Counted from the first letter of the stretch, positions 33,695 to 44,302 are shown. The stretch is DNA of 57,764 bases from an uncultured Pelagibacteraceae bacterium (GCA_902526405.1 CABZKL010000003.1:1-57764), one strand, 5' to 3'. Made by a program: numbers and translations. The notes: generated by a model from the letters alone, not told the origin.

Positions 33695-34696
33695 TTAAAT
33701 ATTATACTTTATCTTTTCTATCAAATTACCTTTCACAATTCTATGGCAAACATCAAGTGAGTTTGAAAAACCCACATAATCAGTTCCTCCATGACTTTTA
33801 ACTACAGGTGAGTCTAAACCAATAAATATTGCTCCATTATACAATCTTGGATCAAGTCTTTTCTTAAATTTTTTTAAATTTGATATATTTAATAATGAGG
33901 AAATTTTACCTATAATATTTCCAGTGATTGTTTTTTTTAATTCACTAGTAATAAAATTTGCTGTACCTTCAGCAGTTTTTAAGGCTACATTTCCTGTAAA
34001 ACCATCAGAAACAATTACATTTACATCTCCATCCATTAGATGATTTCCCTCAATATAACCAGCAAAATTATAATTGTTGGAATTTTTTTCATTTAAAATT
34101 TGAAAGGTTTCTTTTATTGTTTCATTTCCTTTCAATTCTTCAGATCCAATATTTAATAGCGCTACATTAGGTTTGTCATCAGGATACAATGACGTGTACA
34201 AAGATGCACCCATTATTGAAAAATCAATCAAATTTTTTGAACTACATTCAATATTTGCACCTAAATCTAATACTACACTCATCCCTTTTTTGTTTGGCCA
34301 AAGAGCAGACAATGCTGGTTTATCTATATTTTCAATCATTTTTAAATTTAGTTTAGCAAGAACTAATAAAGCACCAGTATTTCCAGCCGATATAACTACA
34401 TCAGCTTTTTTATTCTTAACACTCTCTATGGCAAGCCACATACTGGTTTCTTTTCCTCTTTTTGCTCCTTCTAAAGGACTATCAGTACTTTTGATAACCT
34501 TATCCGTATGAATAATTTCGTAAAAATTGTTATTAATTTTATTTTTAATTAAATTAGATATTTGATCTTTGTCACCAAAAATTTTATAAAAGATATTTTT
34601 ATTTGATTTATTATTTAAAATGATACCATCAATAACTTTTTTGGGTGAGCCATCCCCCCCCATTGCATCAACTGCAATTTTAACTAAATCAGACAT
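33695..34696 (-). CDS. plsX: Phosphate acyltransferase PlsX
   Basis: Makes acyl-phosphate from acyl-ACP for phospholipid synthesis. The 333-residue product has VKIAVDAMGGDGSP at the start, SPLEGAKRGKETSMWLAI, ADVVISAGNTGALLVLA, LWPNKKGMSVVLDLGANIEC, VALLNIGSEELKGNE, VIVSDGFTGNVALKTAEG and VKSHGGTDYVGFSNSL. It lies between rpmF and ihfA. The usual partner fabH between plsX and ihfA is missing. Confidence 0.96.
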   Translation of the reverse strand: MSDLVKIAVDAMGGDGSPKKVIDGIILNNKSNKNIFYKIFGDKDQISNLIKNKINNNFYEIIHTDKVIKSTDSPLEGAKRGKETSMWLAIESVKNKKADVVISAGNTGALLVLAKLNLKMIENIDKPALSALWPNKKGMSVVLDLGANIECSSKNLIDFSIMGASLYTSLYPDDKPNVALLNIGSEELKGNETIKETFQILNEKNSNNYNFAGYIEGNHLMDGDVNVIVSDGFTGNVALKTAEGTANFITSELKKTITGNIIGKISSLLNISNLKKFKKRLDPRLYNGAIFIGLDSPVVKSHGGTDYVGFSNSLDVCHRIVKGNLIEKIKYNI

Positions 34697-34714
34697 TTTT
34701 TTTGATTTATTATA

Positions 34715-34897
34715 TTACTCTTTTGGATCTAAAACCTGTCTTCCCTTATACATACCTGTTTTTAGATCAATATGATGGGACAGCCTATATTCACCAGATT
34801 TTTTATCCTCAACAATATTTTTAGTTGAATATTTCATTGTTTGGGCCCTTCTCATCCCAGTTCGGGAAGGGGTTTGTTTTCGTTTTGGTACAGCCAT
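34715..34897 (-). CDS. rpmF: 50S ribosomal protein L32
   Basis: A 60-residue L32: [20 protein letters not shown], then [23 protein letters not shown]. No zinc cysteines. It is upstream of plsX (18 bp), a widely conserved pair, and 2 bp downstream of the CBP3-type chaperone gene. Confidence 0.96.
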   Translation of the reverse strand: MAVPKRKQTPSRTGMRRAQTMKYSTKNIVEDKKSGEYRLSHHIDLKTGMYKGRQVLDPKE

Positions 34898-34899
34898 GA

Positions 34900-35367
34900 T
34901 TAAAGTTTACTTACACTTTTTAAATAGGAATTCAAAGTTTTTTTTGATAGATCATTATTAAAATTCTCGAAATAATCAAGTAAATATTCAATATTTCCAA
35001 AATCACCCAAAAAAATTGAAATTTTTTTAAACTTATCAGATTTAGATAAATCTTCCCAAAAATGAATTTCTGAAACCATTGCATGGAATAAATTAATATA
35101 ATCCTTCATTTTTTTATTAATAGATTGATCTCCATAACCAATTTCTCTAATACTCAATTCAAGTTGACGAAAATTAAAATCATAAATTTCCTGTAATACA
35201 ATCTTATTTTCATCATTTTTAAAATTTTTCAAAAAAAAAGAAAAATGGAGTAAAAATAAGGTTAATCTATCTGAAAAATTATCTTCTCTATTTAAATATT
35301 TGTATAAATCTTTATTTCTAGTGTAATTTATTAAATTATTATAAAGATATAGATAGTTCTGCTTCAT
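34900..35367 (-). CDS. Ubiquinol-cytochrome c chaperone (CBP3-like)
   Basis: A 155-residue helical protein of the Ubiq_cyt_C_chap family, related to mitochondrial CBP3/UQCC1 that aids cytochrome b assembly. [15 protein letters not shown] at the N-terminus, [21 protein letters not shown] segment, and the conserved [20 protein letters not shown] near residues 85-105. Its ATG overlaps the divergent bamE ATG in the sequence CATG (35365-35368), so each gene's promoter must lie inside the other. Confidence 0.82.
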   Translation of the reverse strand: MKQNYLYLYNNLINYTRNKDLYKYLNREDNFSDRLTLFLLHFSFFLKNFKNDENKIVLQEIYDFNFRQLELSIREIGYGDQSINKKMKDYINLFHAMVSEIHFWEDLSKSDKFKKISIFLGDFGNIEYLLDYFENFNNDLSKKTLNSYLKSVSKL

Positions 35368-35851
35368 GTATAAAACATTATATATAATTTTTTTTTCATT
35401 AATAGTTTCAAATTGTACTTTTAAGCCAGTTGTTAAGCATCATGGCGTTCCTTTTTTGGAAAAAAAACAAGCTTCACTAATAGTCAACAAAAGCAACAAA
35501 AATGATATCAAAAAAACCTTGGGTTATCCTTTAACAAAAAGTAAATTTGATAATGATATTTGGATTTATATTGAACGAAAACAAACTCAATCAAGATTAA
35601 AAAATCTTGGAAGAATGAAAATTTTTAAAAATAATGTTTTAGTTTTAGAAATTGATAGTTATGGAATTCTTAAAAAAAAAGAGTTTTATAACAAAGAAGA
35701 CATGAAAAACTTAAAAGTAGCAAAAGATACAACAGATGCAGGCTTTAAAAAAAATTCTTTCATTTATGATTTTATGTCTAGTATGAGGCAAAAAATCAAT
35801 GACCCACTTGGCGCAAGAGATAAAAAACGTAAAGAAATTAGCCAGCGATAA
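35366..35851 (+). CDS. bamE: Outer-membrane assembly lipoprotein BamE (SmpA/OmlA family)
   Basis: BAM-complex accessory lipoprotein. The 161-residue product has a lipoprotein signal ([13 protein letters not shown], Cys near 17). The SmpA/OmlA fold reads [35 protein letters not shown], then [24 protein letters not shown]-terminal extension (about 105-161) is charged and probably disordered. No other start codon precedes the lipobox, so the start overlap with the divergent chaperone gene is secure. It overlaps hppA tail to tail by 14 nt. Confidence 0.9.
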   Translation: MYKTLYIIFFSLIVSNCTFKPVVKHHGVPFLEKKQASLIVNKSNKNDIKKTLGYPLTKSKFDNDIWIYIERKQTQSRLKNLGRMKIFKNNVLVLEIDSYGILKKKEFYNKEDMKNLKVAKDTTDAGFKKNSFIYDFMSSMRQKINDPLGARDKKRKEISQR

Positions 35852-37943
35852 CAGCTAACAACAATAAAGCTACTATATTTGTAATTTTAATCATTGGGTT
35901 AACTGCAGGACCAGCTGTATCTTTATAGGGGTCACCAACTGTATCACCTGTTACAGCAGCTTTGTGAGCTTCGGAACCTTTTCCGCCATGGTTACCATCT
36001 TCTATATATTTTTTAGCATTATCCCAGGCACCACCTCCTGCTGTCATTGAAACAGCAACAAACAAACCAGTGATAATAACACCTAACAGCATTGCACCTA
36101 CTGCAGCAAGCGCAGCTACTTGACCGCCAATAGCTAAAATTATGAAATATAATACAACTGGTGAAAGCACTGGCAATAAAGATGGAATAATCATTTCTTT
36201 AATTGCCGCTACTGTCAATAAATCTACCAATTTTGCATAATCAGGTTTTTGTTTTCTTTTCATTATACCTGGGTATTTTTTGAATTGTCTTCTCACCTCA
36301 ACAACTACAGCTCCCCCTGCTCTACCGACAGCTTGCATACCCATAGATCCAAATAAATAAGGTAACATTCCACCGATTAATAAACCAACTACAACATAAG
36401 GATTTGATAAATCAAAAGTTACAACAATACCCTCAAGAGCTGAGCCAGCTTCTTTAGAGAAATGTTTAATATCTTCTGTATAGGCAGCAAATAAAACTAA
36501 AGCACCTAAACCAGCTGATCCAATTGCATAACCTTTCGTTACAGCTTTTGTTGTGTTTCCAACTGCATCTAAAGCGTCAGTTGTTTTTCTTACTTTTTTA
36601 TCTAAATTTGACATTTCCGCAATACCGCCTGCATTATCGGTAACAGGACCATAAGCATCTAATGCAACAACCATACCAGCTAATGCAAGCATCGTAGTTA
36701 CAGCGATGGCTATACCAAAAAGACCGGCAATAGAATTAGTGATAAGAATACCTGCAACAATTATTAGAGCTGGAATTGCTGTAGCCTCCATTGATACAGC
36801 TAATCCTTGAATAACGTTTGTTCCATGTCCAGTTGTTGATGATAAAGCAACAGATTTAACAGGCCTGTAATTAGTTCCTGTGTAATATTCTGTTATCCAG
36901 ATTAATAATCCTGTAATTACTAAACCAATTACTCCACAATAGTACAGGTTCATACCATTAAAAGTTTTGCCATTAACTGTATATTCATTTGTAAAACCTA
37001 TTACATGGTCTGTAACAGGCCATAAAATTACTAATGATGCTACAGCAGATACTACGAAACCTTTATACAGGGCATTCATAACATTTTTAGTGTTACCTAA
37101 TTTAACAAAAAAAGTACCAAGTATTGAAGTTAGTAAACATGCAGCACCAATACTTAATGGATAAATCATCATATTTAAATCACCCACAAAGAAGATTGAT
37201 GATAAAACCATTGTAGCAACAATAGTTACTGCATATGTTTCAAATAAGTCTGCTGCCATACCTGCACAATCACCTACGTTATCACCTACGTTGTCAGCTA
37301 TGACGGCTGGATTTCTTGGGTCATCTTCCGGGATACCTGCTTCTACTTTGCCTACTAAATCAGCACCTACATCGGCTCCCTTTGTAAAAATTCCCCCACC
37401 TAACCTTGCAAAAATTGAAATTAAAGAAGCACCAAAACCTAATGCAACAAGAGCATTAACAATCTCTCTTTCATTAATATTAAATTTTATTAATAAATAG
37501 TAATAAACAGCTATTGCTAATAGTGCTAAACCAGCAACCAACATACCAGTTACTGCACCTGATTTGAAAGCAATAGAAAGGCCTTGGGCTAAACCTTTTC
37601 TTGAAGCTTCAGCTGTTCTTACATTAGCTTCAACAGAAACCAGCATCCCAACATAGCCAGCAATACCTGACAAAGCAGCACCAATTAAATATCCTAAACC
37701 AACTAAAGGACTAAATGCAATACTAACAATCACTAAAACAACAACACCAACAATTGCTATTGTTTTATATTGTCTTGCCAAATAGGCTTTTGCACCAATT
37801 TGAATAGCAGATGCAATATCTTGCATTTTTTTATTACCTGAGCTTGAATTAAGAATATTTTTTCCTGTGAAAAATCCATAGACAATGGATAAAAAACCAG
37901 CGGCAATTGTATATAACAAGATCGTTTCGACTGTTGAACTCAT
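35838..37943 (-). CDS. hppA: Membrane-bound H+-translocating pyrophosphatase, K+-independent type
   Basis: Couples pyrophosphate hydrolysis to ion pumping across the inner membrane. The 701-residue product has about 16 TM helices and the substrate motif [18 protein letters not shown] with [18 protein letters not shown], plus the second acidic cluster [16 protein letters not shown] and the C-terminal [21 protein letters not shown]. The residue after GNTT in [13 protein letters not shown] is Lys, which by family knowledge marks K+-independent enzymes, normally H+ pumps. A single gene with its own 78-bp upstream gap. It gives this organism an energy-saving use of PPi. Confidence 0.96.
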   Translation of the reverse strand: MSSTVETILLYTIAAGFLSIVYGFFTGKNILNSSSGNKKMQDIASAIQIGAKAYLARQYKTIAIVGVVVLVIVSIAFSPLVGLGYLIGAALSGIAGYVGMLVSVEANVRTAEASRKGLAQGLSIAFKSGAVTGMLVAGLALLAIAVYYYLLIKFNINEREIVNALVALGFGASLISIFARLGGGIFTKGADVGADLVGKVEAGIPEDDPRNPAVIADNVGDNVGDCAGMAADLFETYAVTIVATMVLSSIFFVGDLNMMIYPLSIGAACLLTSILGTFFVKLGNTKNVMNALYKGFVVSAVASLVILWPVTDHVIGFTNEYTVNGKTFNGMNLYYCGVIGLVITGLLIWITEYYTGTNYRPVKSVALSSTTGHGTNVIQGLAVSMEATAIPALIIVAGILITNSIAGLFGIAIAVTTMLALAGMVVALDAYGPVTDNAGGIAEMSNLDKKVRKTTDALDAVGNTTKAVTKGYAIGSAGLGALVLFAAYTEDIKHFSKEAGSALEGIVVTFDLSNPYVVVGLLIGGMLPYLFGSMGMQAVGRAGGAVVVEVRRQFKKYPGIMKRKQKPDYAKLVDLLTVAAIKEMIIPSLLPVLSPVVLYFIILAIGGQVAALAAVGAMLLGVIITGLFVAVSMTAGGGAWDNAKKYIEDGNHGGKGSEAHKAAVTGDTVGDPYKDTAGPAVNPMIKITNIVALLLLAVIAG

Positions 37944-38021
37944 GAAAACCTTAATGTTGTTGGTTGTTAAATTTTAAGCTCGCACAATACAAAAAAAGCT
38001 AAAAAAGACAATAATTAACTT

Positions 38022-38981
38022 TTAGAATTGATGAACATAACCTTTGTTTTTAACTACTATTTCCTTACCTTTTTCGTCAATAATTACTGATCTTTTTTTA
38101 TTTGAACAAATTTTACCTATTTTAGAAATTTTAATACCAAGATTTTTGGATGTTCCGGCTATGATTCTAGATTTATCTTTGCTTGCAGTAAATAAAATTT
38201 GATAATCATCACCATTAGATACCAATTGAATCTTTTTCATGGTCTTCATTTTTATTATTTTTAACAAATTCTTTGAAATTGGTATTTTATTTTCATACAA
38301 GGTAAATGATAAATTTTGACTGTTTATCATTTTACTCAAATCATCAATCAGACCATCAGACAAATCAATAGAGGAATTTGCATAGTTTAATAACTTTTTA
38401 GTCAACTTTATTTGTATATCAGGTAGATAATATTTTTGAGCAAAATATTTTTTTAGTTCTTTAGATACTTTAATTTTGTTTTTTAAAATTTGAAGGCCCA
38501 TAAAGCTATCACCCAAATAACCTGTTACATAAATGTCATCATTTACTAAAGCCTTATTTCTATAAATAATTTTTTTTGAATAACCTAGCGATGTAAAAGT
38601 AAAACTAAGTTTATTAGAAAATGTGGTATCGCCTCCACATAAAGAAATATTATATTTTTTTTGTTCCTCTTTTAAAGATTTTGAAATTAAAGATAAGTTT
38701 TTTTTTGAAAAAGTTTTGGTATTACCTGATCCAGCTATAAAATAAAATTTTGGCAACACACCTTTACAAATTAGATCTGAAATAGAGGATCTTAAAATTT
38801 TTTTAATAACTAAATCAGGGTATTTAAAATCAATAAAATGATAACCTAAATTATATGTATCAACAGAAATAACTATCCCCTTTTTCTTATCAAAAAAAAC
38901 ATCATCATTTAAATTTAGAGCAGATTTATTTTTTTTTGATATCTTTGAAAAATAATTTTTAATTAATTCAAATTCATGCAT
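38022..38981 (-). CDS. thiL: Thiamine-monophosphate kinase
   Basis: Phosphorylates TMP to the cofactor thiamine diphosphate. The 319-residue AIR-synthase-like product has EFELIKNYFSKI at the start, LNDDVFF (metal-binding DD), SVDTYNLGYHFIDFKYP, SSISDLICKGVLPKFYFIAG, LCGGDTTFSNKLSFTFTSLG, SIDLSDGLIDDLSKM and LVSNGDDYQILFTA. It overlaps nusB by 8 nt; ribH-nusB-thiL order is classic. Confidence 0.94.
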   Translation of the reverse strand: MHEFELIKNYFSKISKKNKSALNLNDDVFFDKKKGIVISVDTYNLGYHFIDFKYPDLVIKKILRSSISDLICKGVLPKFYFIAGSGNTKTFSKKNLSLISKSLKEEQKKYNISLCGGDTTFSNKLSFTFTSLGYSKKIIYRNKALVNDDIYVTGYLGDSFMGLQILKNKIKVSKELKKYFAQKYYLPDIQIKLTKKLLNYANSSIDLSDGLIDDLSKMINSQNLSFTLYENKIPISKNLLKIIKMKTMKKIQLVSNGDDYQILFTASKDKSRIIAGTSKNLGIKISKIGKICSNKKRSVIIDEKGKEIVVKNKGYVHQF

Positions 38982-39378
38982 TTTTAGATCTCAATTTTTT
39001 TCCAACATTATCTAGTAAGGCATTTAGATATTTTGTCTGAGAATTTTCTAAAAAAAAATTAGATGAATTTAAATATTCCTTGATAATTATATTAAGTGAA
39101 AGTTGAGGTTTGTACATAAATTCATAAGTTGCTGCTTTAAGAATAGTTTGAAAAACTTTATCAAGATTTTCAAATACAAAATCATCACCTAGTTTTGTGT
39201 TTAATTCATCTAATATAAGGTCATTTCTTTCTATGGTTCCTGTTACTATATCTTTAATAAATTTTTTAAATCGGTGTTTTGGGAATTCTAAATTATCATC
39301 TTCATTATAAAATTTACCATATAATTTTTGAATAATTATAACTCTTGGATTATTTTTTGGATTAAAATGAGTTCTCAT
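38974..39378 (-). CDS. nusB: Transcription antitermination protein NusB
   Basis: Helical RNA-binding factor for rRNA antitermination. The 134-residue product begins RTHFNPKNNPRVIIIQKLYG and ends with a NusB-like AATYEFMYKPQLSLNIIIKEYLNSSNFF and AKYLNALLDNVGKKLR-type helix (TKYLNALLDNVGKK). The N-terminal half is divergent, but order between ribH and thiL supports the call. It overlaps ribH by 4 nt. Confidence 0.9.
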   Translation of the reverse strand: MRTHFNPKNNPRVIIIQKLYGKFYNEDDNLEFPKHRFKKFIKDIVTGTIERNDLILDELNTKLGDDFVFENLDKVFQTILKAATYEFMYKPQLSLNIIIKEYLNSSNFFLENSQTKYLNALLDNVGKKLRSKNA

Positions 39379-39764
39379 TTTTGAGACAAAATAGAAATTA
39401 CAGCTTTAGCAGCTTCAGCACCTTTTCGTTTTCTTACTTTAGCTTGTTTCATATTAAGGCATGTAATAATGCCGTTACCGATAGGCTTTTTATTATTTAC
39501 AGATATGTCCATAATTGCATTGGTTGATGCTTGAGAAATAAAATCAAAATGGGGAGTTTGTCCTTTGATAACACATCCGAGTGCTAAAAATGCATCATAC
39601 TTTTTAATATTTTTTGAAATTGTAACTGGTATTTCAAATACACCTGGAACAGTTATAATTTTAATTATATTTGATTTTGGAATTAAACTTAACGCACTGC
39701 TCAGTAATCCTTTTGATATATCTTTATAATAATCTGCAATAACTATTAAATATTTTTTTTTCAT
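39375..39764 (-). CDS. ribH: 6,7-dimethyl-8-ribityllumazine synthase
   Basis: Penultimate riboflavin step. The 129-residue product shows IVIADYYKDISKGLLSSAL, ITVPGVFEIPVTISKNI, AFLALGCVIKGQTPHFDFIS with the conserved GxTxHF(D/E) loop, and PIGNGIITCLNMKQA. Slightly short for the family (about 150). Its stop overlaps the ribBA... its start overlaps the upstream ribBA stop by 1 nt. Confidence 0.94.
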   Translation of the reverse strand: MKKKYLIVIADYYKDISKGLLSSALSLIPKSNIIKIITVPGVFEIPVTISKNIKKYDAFLALGCVIKGQTPHFDFISQASTNAIMDISVNNKKPIGNGIITCLNMKQAKVRKRKGAEAAKAVISILSQK

Positions 39765-40864
39765 TAAATTAGTTCCTGTTTAGTAATCTTTATATCATAT
39801 CCCTCTAAACCAATAACCTTTTTCGGTGACTTAGTAATCAATATCATATTTTTAATTTTTAAATCTTTAATTATTTGAGCACCTATTCCATAATTTCTTA
39901 TGAGTTTGTCATTGCCTCTCTTATAAAATTCTTTGTTTTTGTAATCTTTTAGAGTCTGTGTAACAGATCGTAAATTAGTATCTTTTATAAAAACTAGAAC
40001 ACAACAAGAGTATTTTTTAAAATAATTTAAAGTTTTATTAAATGAATTTGGTAATTGTTGACTGATTAAATAATTTTGAACTACATTAGATGAAATTACT
40101 CTAACTCTAGGTGTGACACCTTTTTTAATATTTCCTTTTATTAATGCAAAGTGTTCAGCACCATCTAATAAATTTTCATATATTCTTATTTTATATTTTT
40201 GATCTTTTACTTCAATATTACTTTGTTTTTTTAAGCGTATTAATTTTTCTTTTTTAAGTCTGTAAGCGATTAGATCTTCAATTTTTCCAATTTTAAGTTT
40301 ATGTTTTTTTGCAAAATTAAAAAGATTGTCACCTTTTGCCATTGTTCCGTCTTCATTCATAATTTCACATATAACTGCTGAATTATTTTTTTTAGCTAGT
40401 CTAGATATATCTACTGATGCCTCTGTATGTCCTGCTCTAACTAATACTCCTCCATCTTTAGCTATAATTGGAAAAATGTGACCTGGGGAAACAATATCAT
40501 TTTTATTAGCATTTTTTTTTGATGCAATTTTAATTGTTCTAGATCTATCTTTGGCAGAAATTCCTGTGGTTATTCCTTTTTTTGCCTCTATTGAAATTGT
40601 AAATGCGGTTTTGTTTCTTGATTGATTGATAGGTGACATTAAACTTAAATTTAATTTTTTTGCCTGGACACTATCTAAAGCAAGACAAATTAATCCACGT
40701 CCATACCTAGCCATAAAATTTATATTTTTTGCATTGGTGTCAGAAGTAGAAATGACTAAATCACCTTCATTCTCTCTTTTTTCATCATCTACAAGAATGA
40801 ACATGCCACCTTTTTTGGCTACATTGATTATTTGTTCAATTTTAGCAAAATTATTTTTTTTCAT
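39764..40864 (-). CDS. ribBA: RibB-type 3,4-dihydroxy-2-butanone-4-phosphate synthase with degenerate GTP cyclohydrolase II domain
   Basis: The N-terminal half (about 1-205) is a normal DHBP synthase: FILVDDEKRENEGDLVIS, FMARYGRGLICLAL, SPGHIFPIIAKDGGVLVRAGHTEAS, CEIMNEDGTMAKGD. The C-terminal half (about 210-366) follows the GTP cyclohydrolase II fold (AEHFALIKGNIKKGVTPRVRVIS, NYGIGAQIIKDLKI, GLEGYDIKI) but the zinc site (GD-x-F-x-S-x-RCDC) is gone. It is probably a RibBX-like protein active only for ribulose-5-phosphate conversion, so cyclohydrolase II should be encoded elsewhere. It overlaps ribE by 14 nt. Confidence 0.9.
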   Translation of the reverse strand: MKKNNFAKIEQIINVAKKGGMFILVDDEKRENEGDLVISTSDTNAKNINFMARYGRGLICLALDSVQAKKLNLSLMSPINQSRNKTAFTISIEAKKGITTGISAKDRSRTIKIASKKNANKNDIVSPGHIFPIIAKDGGVLVRAGHTEASVDISRLAKKNNSAVICEIMNEDGTMAKGDNLFNFAKKHKLKIGKIEDLIAYRLKKEKLIRLKKQSNIEVKDQKYKIRIYENLLDGAEHFALIKGNIKKGVTPRVRVISSNVVQNYLISQQLPNSFNKTLNYFKKYSCCVLVFIKDTNLRSVTQTLKDYKNKEFYKRGNDKLIRNYGIGAQIIKDLKIKNMILITKSPKKVIGLEGYDIKITKQELI

Positions 40865-41444
40865 TAAAATAATTTCTAACGTATTTAGATAAGATATCTA
40901 TCTCAATATTAACTAAGCTCGATTTCTTTAAAGTAGATAAATTTGTTTCTTTATACGTGTGAGGGATAATCCAAATTTGGAATCCTTTTTTTGTAACTTT
41001 CGAAATAGTAAGAGATATACCATTTACACTAATAGATGCTTTTTCTATTAAATGTTTTCTTTCCTTCTTAGGGATTTCGAATTCAAAAACATATGACTTA
41101 TCAACTTTAGAGATCCTCAATACTTTACCAACAGTGTCTACATGACCCTGACATATATGTCCTGAAATTTTAGTCCCATATTTTAAGGGTAATTCTAAGT
41201 TTATAATATCTCTAGGTTTTAAAAATTTAAACTTTGATCGTTTTATTGTTTCATTTGAAAGATAAAATTCCATATTTTTTTTTTTAAAAGAAATCAATGT
41301 TAAGCACACGCCATCACAGGCTACTGATAAGCCCAAATCTCTACTTGAAACTTTAAGATTACTTTTTACAAAAATGTTAAGCCCCTTATCTCTCTTTAAT
41401 ATTTTAGAAATAGACCCTTGATTATAAATAATTCCGTTAAACAT
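40851..41444 (-). CDS. ribE: Riboflavin synthase, alpha chain
   Basis: Dismutates lumazine to riboflavin. The 197-residue product has two lumazine-binding repeats: first MFNGIIYNQGSI, LGLSVACDGVCLTLIS; second GHICQGHVDTVGKVLRI, KASISVNGISLTIS. The internal repetition is diagnostic. It lies between ribD (1 bp) and ribBA (14-nt overlap). Confidence 0.95.
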   Translation of the reverse strand: MFNGIIYNQGSISKILKRDKGLNIFVKSNLKVSSRDLGLSVACDGVCLTLISFKKKNMEFYLSNETIKRSKFKFLKPRDIINLELPLKYGTKISGHICQGHVDTVGKVLRISKVDKSYVFEFEIPKKERKHLIEKASISVNGISLTISKVTKKGFQIWIIPHTYKETNLSTLKKSSLVNIEIDILSKYVRNYFNEKK

Positions 41445-41445
41445 A

Positions 41446-42552
41446 TTATTTGTTATATTGAGTTATTATATCTTTTCCATAGGTAGAATTAAGATTTTGT
41501 CTAAATGTATATTTTTTATTTAATACTTTTAATCCATTAAATTTAACAAAATCTGAATTTGTTGGAAGTTTTTTTTGACTTTTGAATAAATAAAATTCAT
41601 TAAATATTTTATTCTTTAATAAGTTTGTTGTTAGAAGATCGCCTCCTTCCACTAAAGTATTTCTAAAACCTAAAGAATAAAGTTTTTTCAGAATTGATTT
41701 TAAATCTAAGTACTTACTGTTATTTAGTTTTGCTTTAATTAGTTCTATTTTCATTTTTTTAAACATAGAAATTCTTGACTTATTTGCTCTATTATAAAAA
41801 ACGATAGTATTTTTTTTATTAGCTGACTTAAAAATATAAGTATTTTTGTTTAAACTTAAATTGTTGTCTAAGATAATTCTTACTGGAGAAAATTTTTCAA
41901 AACCTTTTATTCTGCAATTTAATTTAGGGTTATCAATATTTGCAGTTTTACTTGATGTTATTATCGAGTCGTTTTTGTACCTTAATAATTGAGTAAATTT
42001 GTCAGAATATTTGTTAGTTATTTTTGTTTTAAATTTACTATAAATAAGTTTGTTTTTTGAAATAGCTATTTTGCCTGTCACAAAAGGCTTTCTATTTTTT
42101 CTATTAAAAAAATATGGAGTATAAAATTTTTTTACTTTTTCTTTTAAAAGACCTATCGAAACGTCAATATTATGAGATTTTAAAATTTTAAAACTTTTTT
42201 TTCTTACTCTTTTATCGGTATCTTCTAGTGCATAAACTACTTCAGATATTTTTGATTTAATTATTTCATTTGTACATGGTGGGGTTTCACCATAGTGGCT
42301 ACATGGTTCCAATGTAACATACATTTTTGCACCATTGAGTTTTTCATTACAATTTTTAATTGCATTAAATTCTGCATGAGGTCTACCATCATAAGAAGTG
42401 TTACCAATTGAAATAATATTATCGTTTTTAACTATTACACATCCAACAGATGGATTTACTCCTGTTAACCCTTCTCGAGATCTTGCCAAGTCTAAGGCAA
42501 TCTCCATAAATAATTTATCTTTTTTAGAAAATTTATTTTTTTTTGAAGACAT
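41446..42552 (-). CDS. ribD: Bifunctional riboflavin biosynthesis deaminase/reductase RibD
   Basis: Catalyses the two steps after GTP cyclohydrolase II. The N-terminal cytidine-deaminase-like domain (about 15-150) has the zinc site HAEFNAI and [12 protein letters not shown]. The C-terminal reductase (about 160-368) reads [29 protein letters not shown] and [17 protein letters not shown]. The reductase half is diverged in sequence. Length is 368. The ATG at 42552 overlaps the nrdR end by 20 nt; nrdR-ribD is a conserved neighbour pair. Confidence 0.94.
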   Translation of the reverse strand: MSSKKNKFSKKDKLFMEIALDLARSREGLTGVNPSVGCVIVKNDNIISIGNTSYDGRPHAEFNAIKNCNEKLNGAKMYVTLEPCSHYGETPPCTNEIIKSKISEVVYALEDTDKRVRKKSFKILKSHNIDVSIGLLKEKVKKFYTPYFFNRKNRKPFVTGKIAISKNKLIYSKFKTKITNKYSDKFTQLLRYKNDSIITSSKTANIDNPKLNCRIKGFEKFSPVRIILDNNLSLNKNTYIFKSANKKNTIVFYNRANKSRISMFKKMKIELIKAKLNNSKYLDLKSILKKLYSLGFRNTLVEGGDLLTTNLLKNKIFNEFYLFKSQKKLPTNSDFVKFNGLKVLNKKYTFRQNLNSTYGKDIITQYNK

Positions 42553-42991
42553 CTATCTTGTCCACGAATTGAACAAAGTCTTGTTCTTCTCTGAAGTTAC
42601 GATAAACAGATGCAAAACGAACATAAGCAACGGGATCTAATTCTTTTAATCCTTCCATTACCATTGTACCAATTGTACTTGTCGAAATTTCACTTTGACC
42701 AAGTTCTTCTAAAGCTCTTGAAATTTTACTTATAAACTTTTCTGCTGTTTCTGTGTCAATAGGGCGTTTTTTTAAAGATAAATAAATAGATTTAGATAAC
42801 TTATCTCTATCAAAAGTAGATTTTCGTCCATTCTTCTTGACAACCATTATTTCTCTAAATTGAACCCTTTCAAAAGTTGTAAAACGAGCCCCACAAACAC
42901 ACAGTCTTCTTCTTCTTATCGCTGTACCATCTTCTGTAGGACGTGAATCAACAACAGAGGTTTCACCCTTTTTGCAAATAGAACAAATCAT
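42533..42991 (-). CDS. nrdR: Transcriptional repressor NrdR
   Basis: Zinc-ribbon/ATP-cone repressor of ribonucleotide reductase genes. The 152-residue product has [37 protein letters not shown], then the ATP-cone ([51 protein letters not shown]). The second zinc knuckle is C-V-C instead of the usual CxxC, one residue short, confirmed in the codons (TGT GTT TGT). It lies 3 nt after glyA. Confidence 0.94.
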   Translation of the reverse strand: MICSICKKGETSVVDSRPTEDGTAIRRRRLCVCGARFTTFERVQFREIMVVKKNGRKSTFDRDKLSKSIYLSLKKRPIDTETAEKFISKISRALEELGQSEISTSTIGTMVMEGLKELDPVAYVRFASVYRNFREEQDFVQFVDKIDVFKKK

Positions 42992-42994
42992 TAA

Positions 42995-44302
42995 TTAAAG
43001 ATTCTTATATATCGGAAATGAAGAAGTTAAAGCAATAACTTCATTTCTAACTTCATCTTCTACTTTACTGTTGTCATCTGGGTTTTCTGATAAGCCTTTA
43101 AGAGTTTTTGTAATCAATTCACCCACTTTTTTACATTCGTTTAAACCAAAACCACGTGTTGTAATAGCTTGAGTTCCTAGTCTTATACCAGATGTTACCA
43201 TTGGCTTTTCTGTATCAAAAGGAATACCATTTTTATTACACGTAATATTAGCTCTTGATAAACTTTCTGCAGCCAAGTTACCTTTTACATTGTAAGGACG
43301 TAAGTCAACCAACATAAGATGAGTATCCGTACCATCAGAATAAATTTTAAAACCATTATTTTTTAAAGTTTCTGCTAAAATTTTTGCATTTGCTAAAACG
43401 GATTTAATATAGTCCTGAAAGTCAGGCTGAAGAGCTTCTAAAAAACCAGCTGCCTTAGCTGCAATGACATGCATTAATGGTCCACCCTGGTAGCCAGGAA
43501 AAACTGCTGTGTTAAATTTTTTAGATAATTCTTCGTGATTAGTTAAAATTATTCCACCCCTCGCACTTCTAAAAACTTTATGCGTAGTAGATGTTACTAC
43601 ATGAGCATAGTCACATGGGTTTGGATATCCCTTTCCAGCAACCAAACCTGAAAAATGTGCCATATCAACCATTAGATATGCTCCAACTTTATCTGCAATT
43701 TCTCTAAATCTTTTAAAATCTATAACTCTGGAATATGCACTTCCACCTGCAATTATCAATTTTGGTTTATGTTCTAAGGCAAGTTTTTCAACATTGTCAT
43801 AATCTATAAGTTCAGATTTTTTATCAACGTCATACCCTATCGGATTAAACCATTTTCCTGACATTGAAATTTTTAAACCATGAGTGATATGACCTCCTGA
43901 ATTTAAACTCATGCCCATAAAAGTATCACCAGGTTTTAACAGCGCCAAAAATACAGCACCATTAGCTTGTGCTCCTGAGTGTGGCTGAGCATTGGCAAAT
44001 TTACAATTGAAAAGTTTTTTTAGTCTTTCTATTGCTAAATTTTCAGCAACATCAACATGTTCACAACCATTATAATATCTTTTACCAGGGTAACCTTCTG
44101 CGTATTTATTTGTTAGCACTGAACCTTGTGCTTCTAATACTGCTTGAGAAACAATATTCTCTGAAGCAATCAATTCTATATGTTGTTGCTGTCTCAAGAG
44201 TTCATCTTGAATTGCCTTGTAAAGGTCTGGGTCTTTTGAAGATAAACTGTCTTCAAAAAAACTTTTATAGCTATCATTTATATAATTTTTTTCACTAGAC
44301 AT
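42995..44302 (-). CDS. glyA: Serine hydroxymethyltransferase
   Basis: PLP enzyme interconverting serine and glycine with tetrahydrofolate; central to SAR11 one-carbon metabolism. The 435-residue product has [70 protein letters not shown], and the PLP lysine in [16 protein letters not shown] (VFRSARGG instead of the common TLRGPRGG). No glycine riboswitch is visible before it, because its start overlaps the rpiB stop by 1 nt. Confidence 0.97.
   Translation of the reverse strand: MSSEKNYINDSYKSFFEDSLSSKDPDLYKAIQDELLRQQQHIELIASENIVSQAVLEAQGSVLTNKYAEGYPGKRYYNGCEHVDVAENLAIERLKKLFNCKFANAQPHSGAQANGAVFLALLKPGDTFMGMSLNSGGHITHGLKISMSGKWFNPIGYDVDKKSELIDYDNVEKLALEHKPKLIIAGGSAYSRVIDFKRFREIADKVGAYLMVDMAHFSGLVAGKGYPNPCDYAHVVTSTTHKVFRSARGGIILTNHEELSKKFNTAVFPGYQGGPLMHVIAAKAAGFLEALQPDFQDYIKSVLANAKILAETLKNNGFKIYSDGTDTHLMLVDLRPYNVKGNLAAESLSRANITCNKNGIPFDTEKPMVTSGIRLGTQAITTRGFGLNECKKVGELITKTLKGLSENPDDNSKVEDEVRNEVIALTSSFPIYKNL

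Noticed and set aside
34173..34511. 112-residue plus-strand ORF inside plsX
   Set aside because: Antisense to the conserved core of PlsX and without recognisable features.
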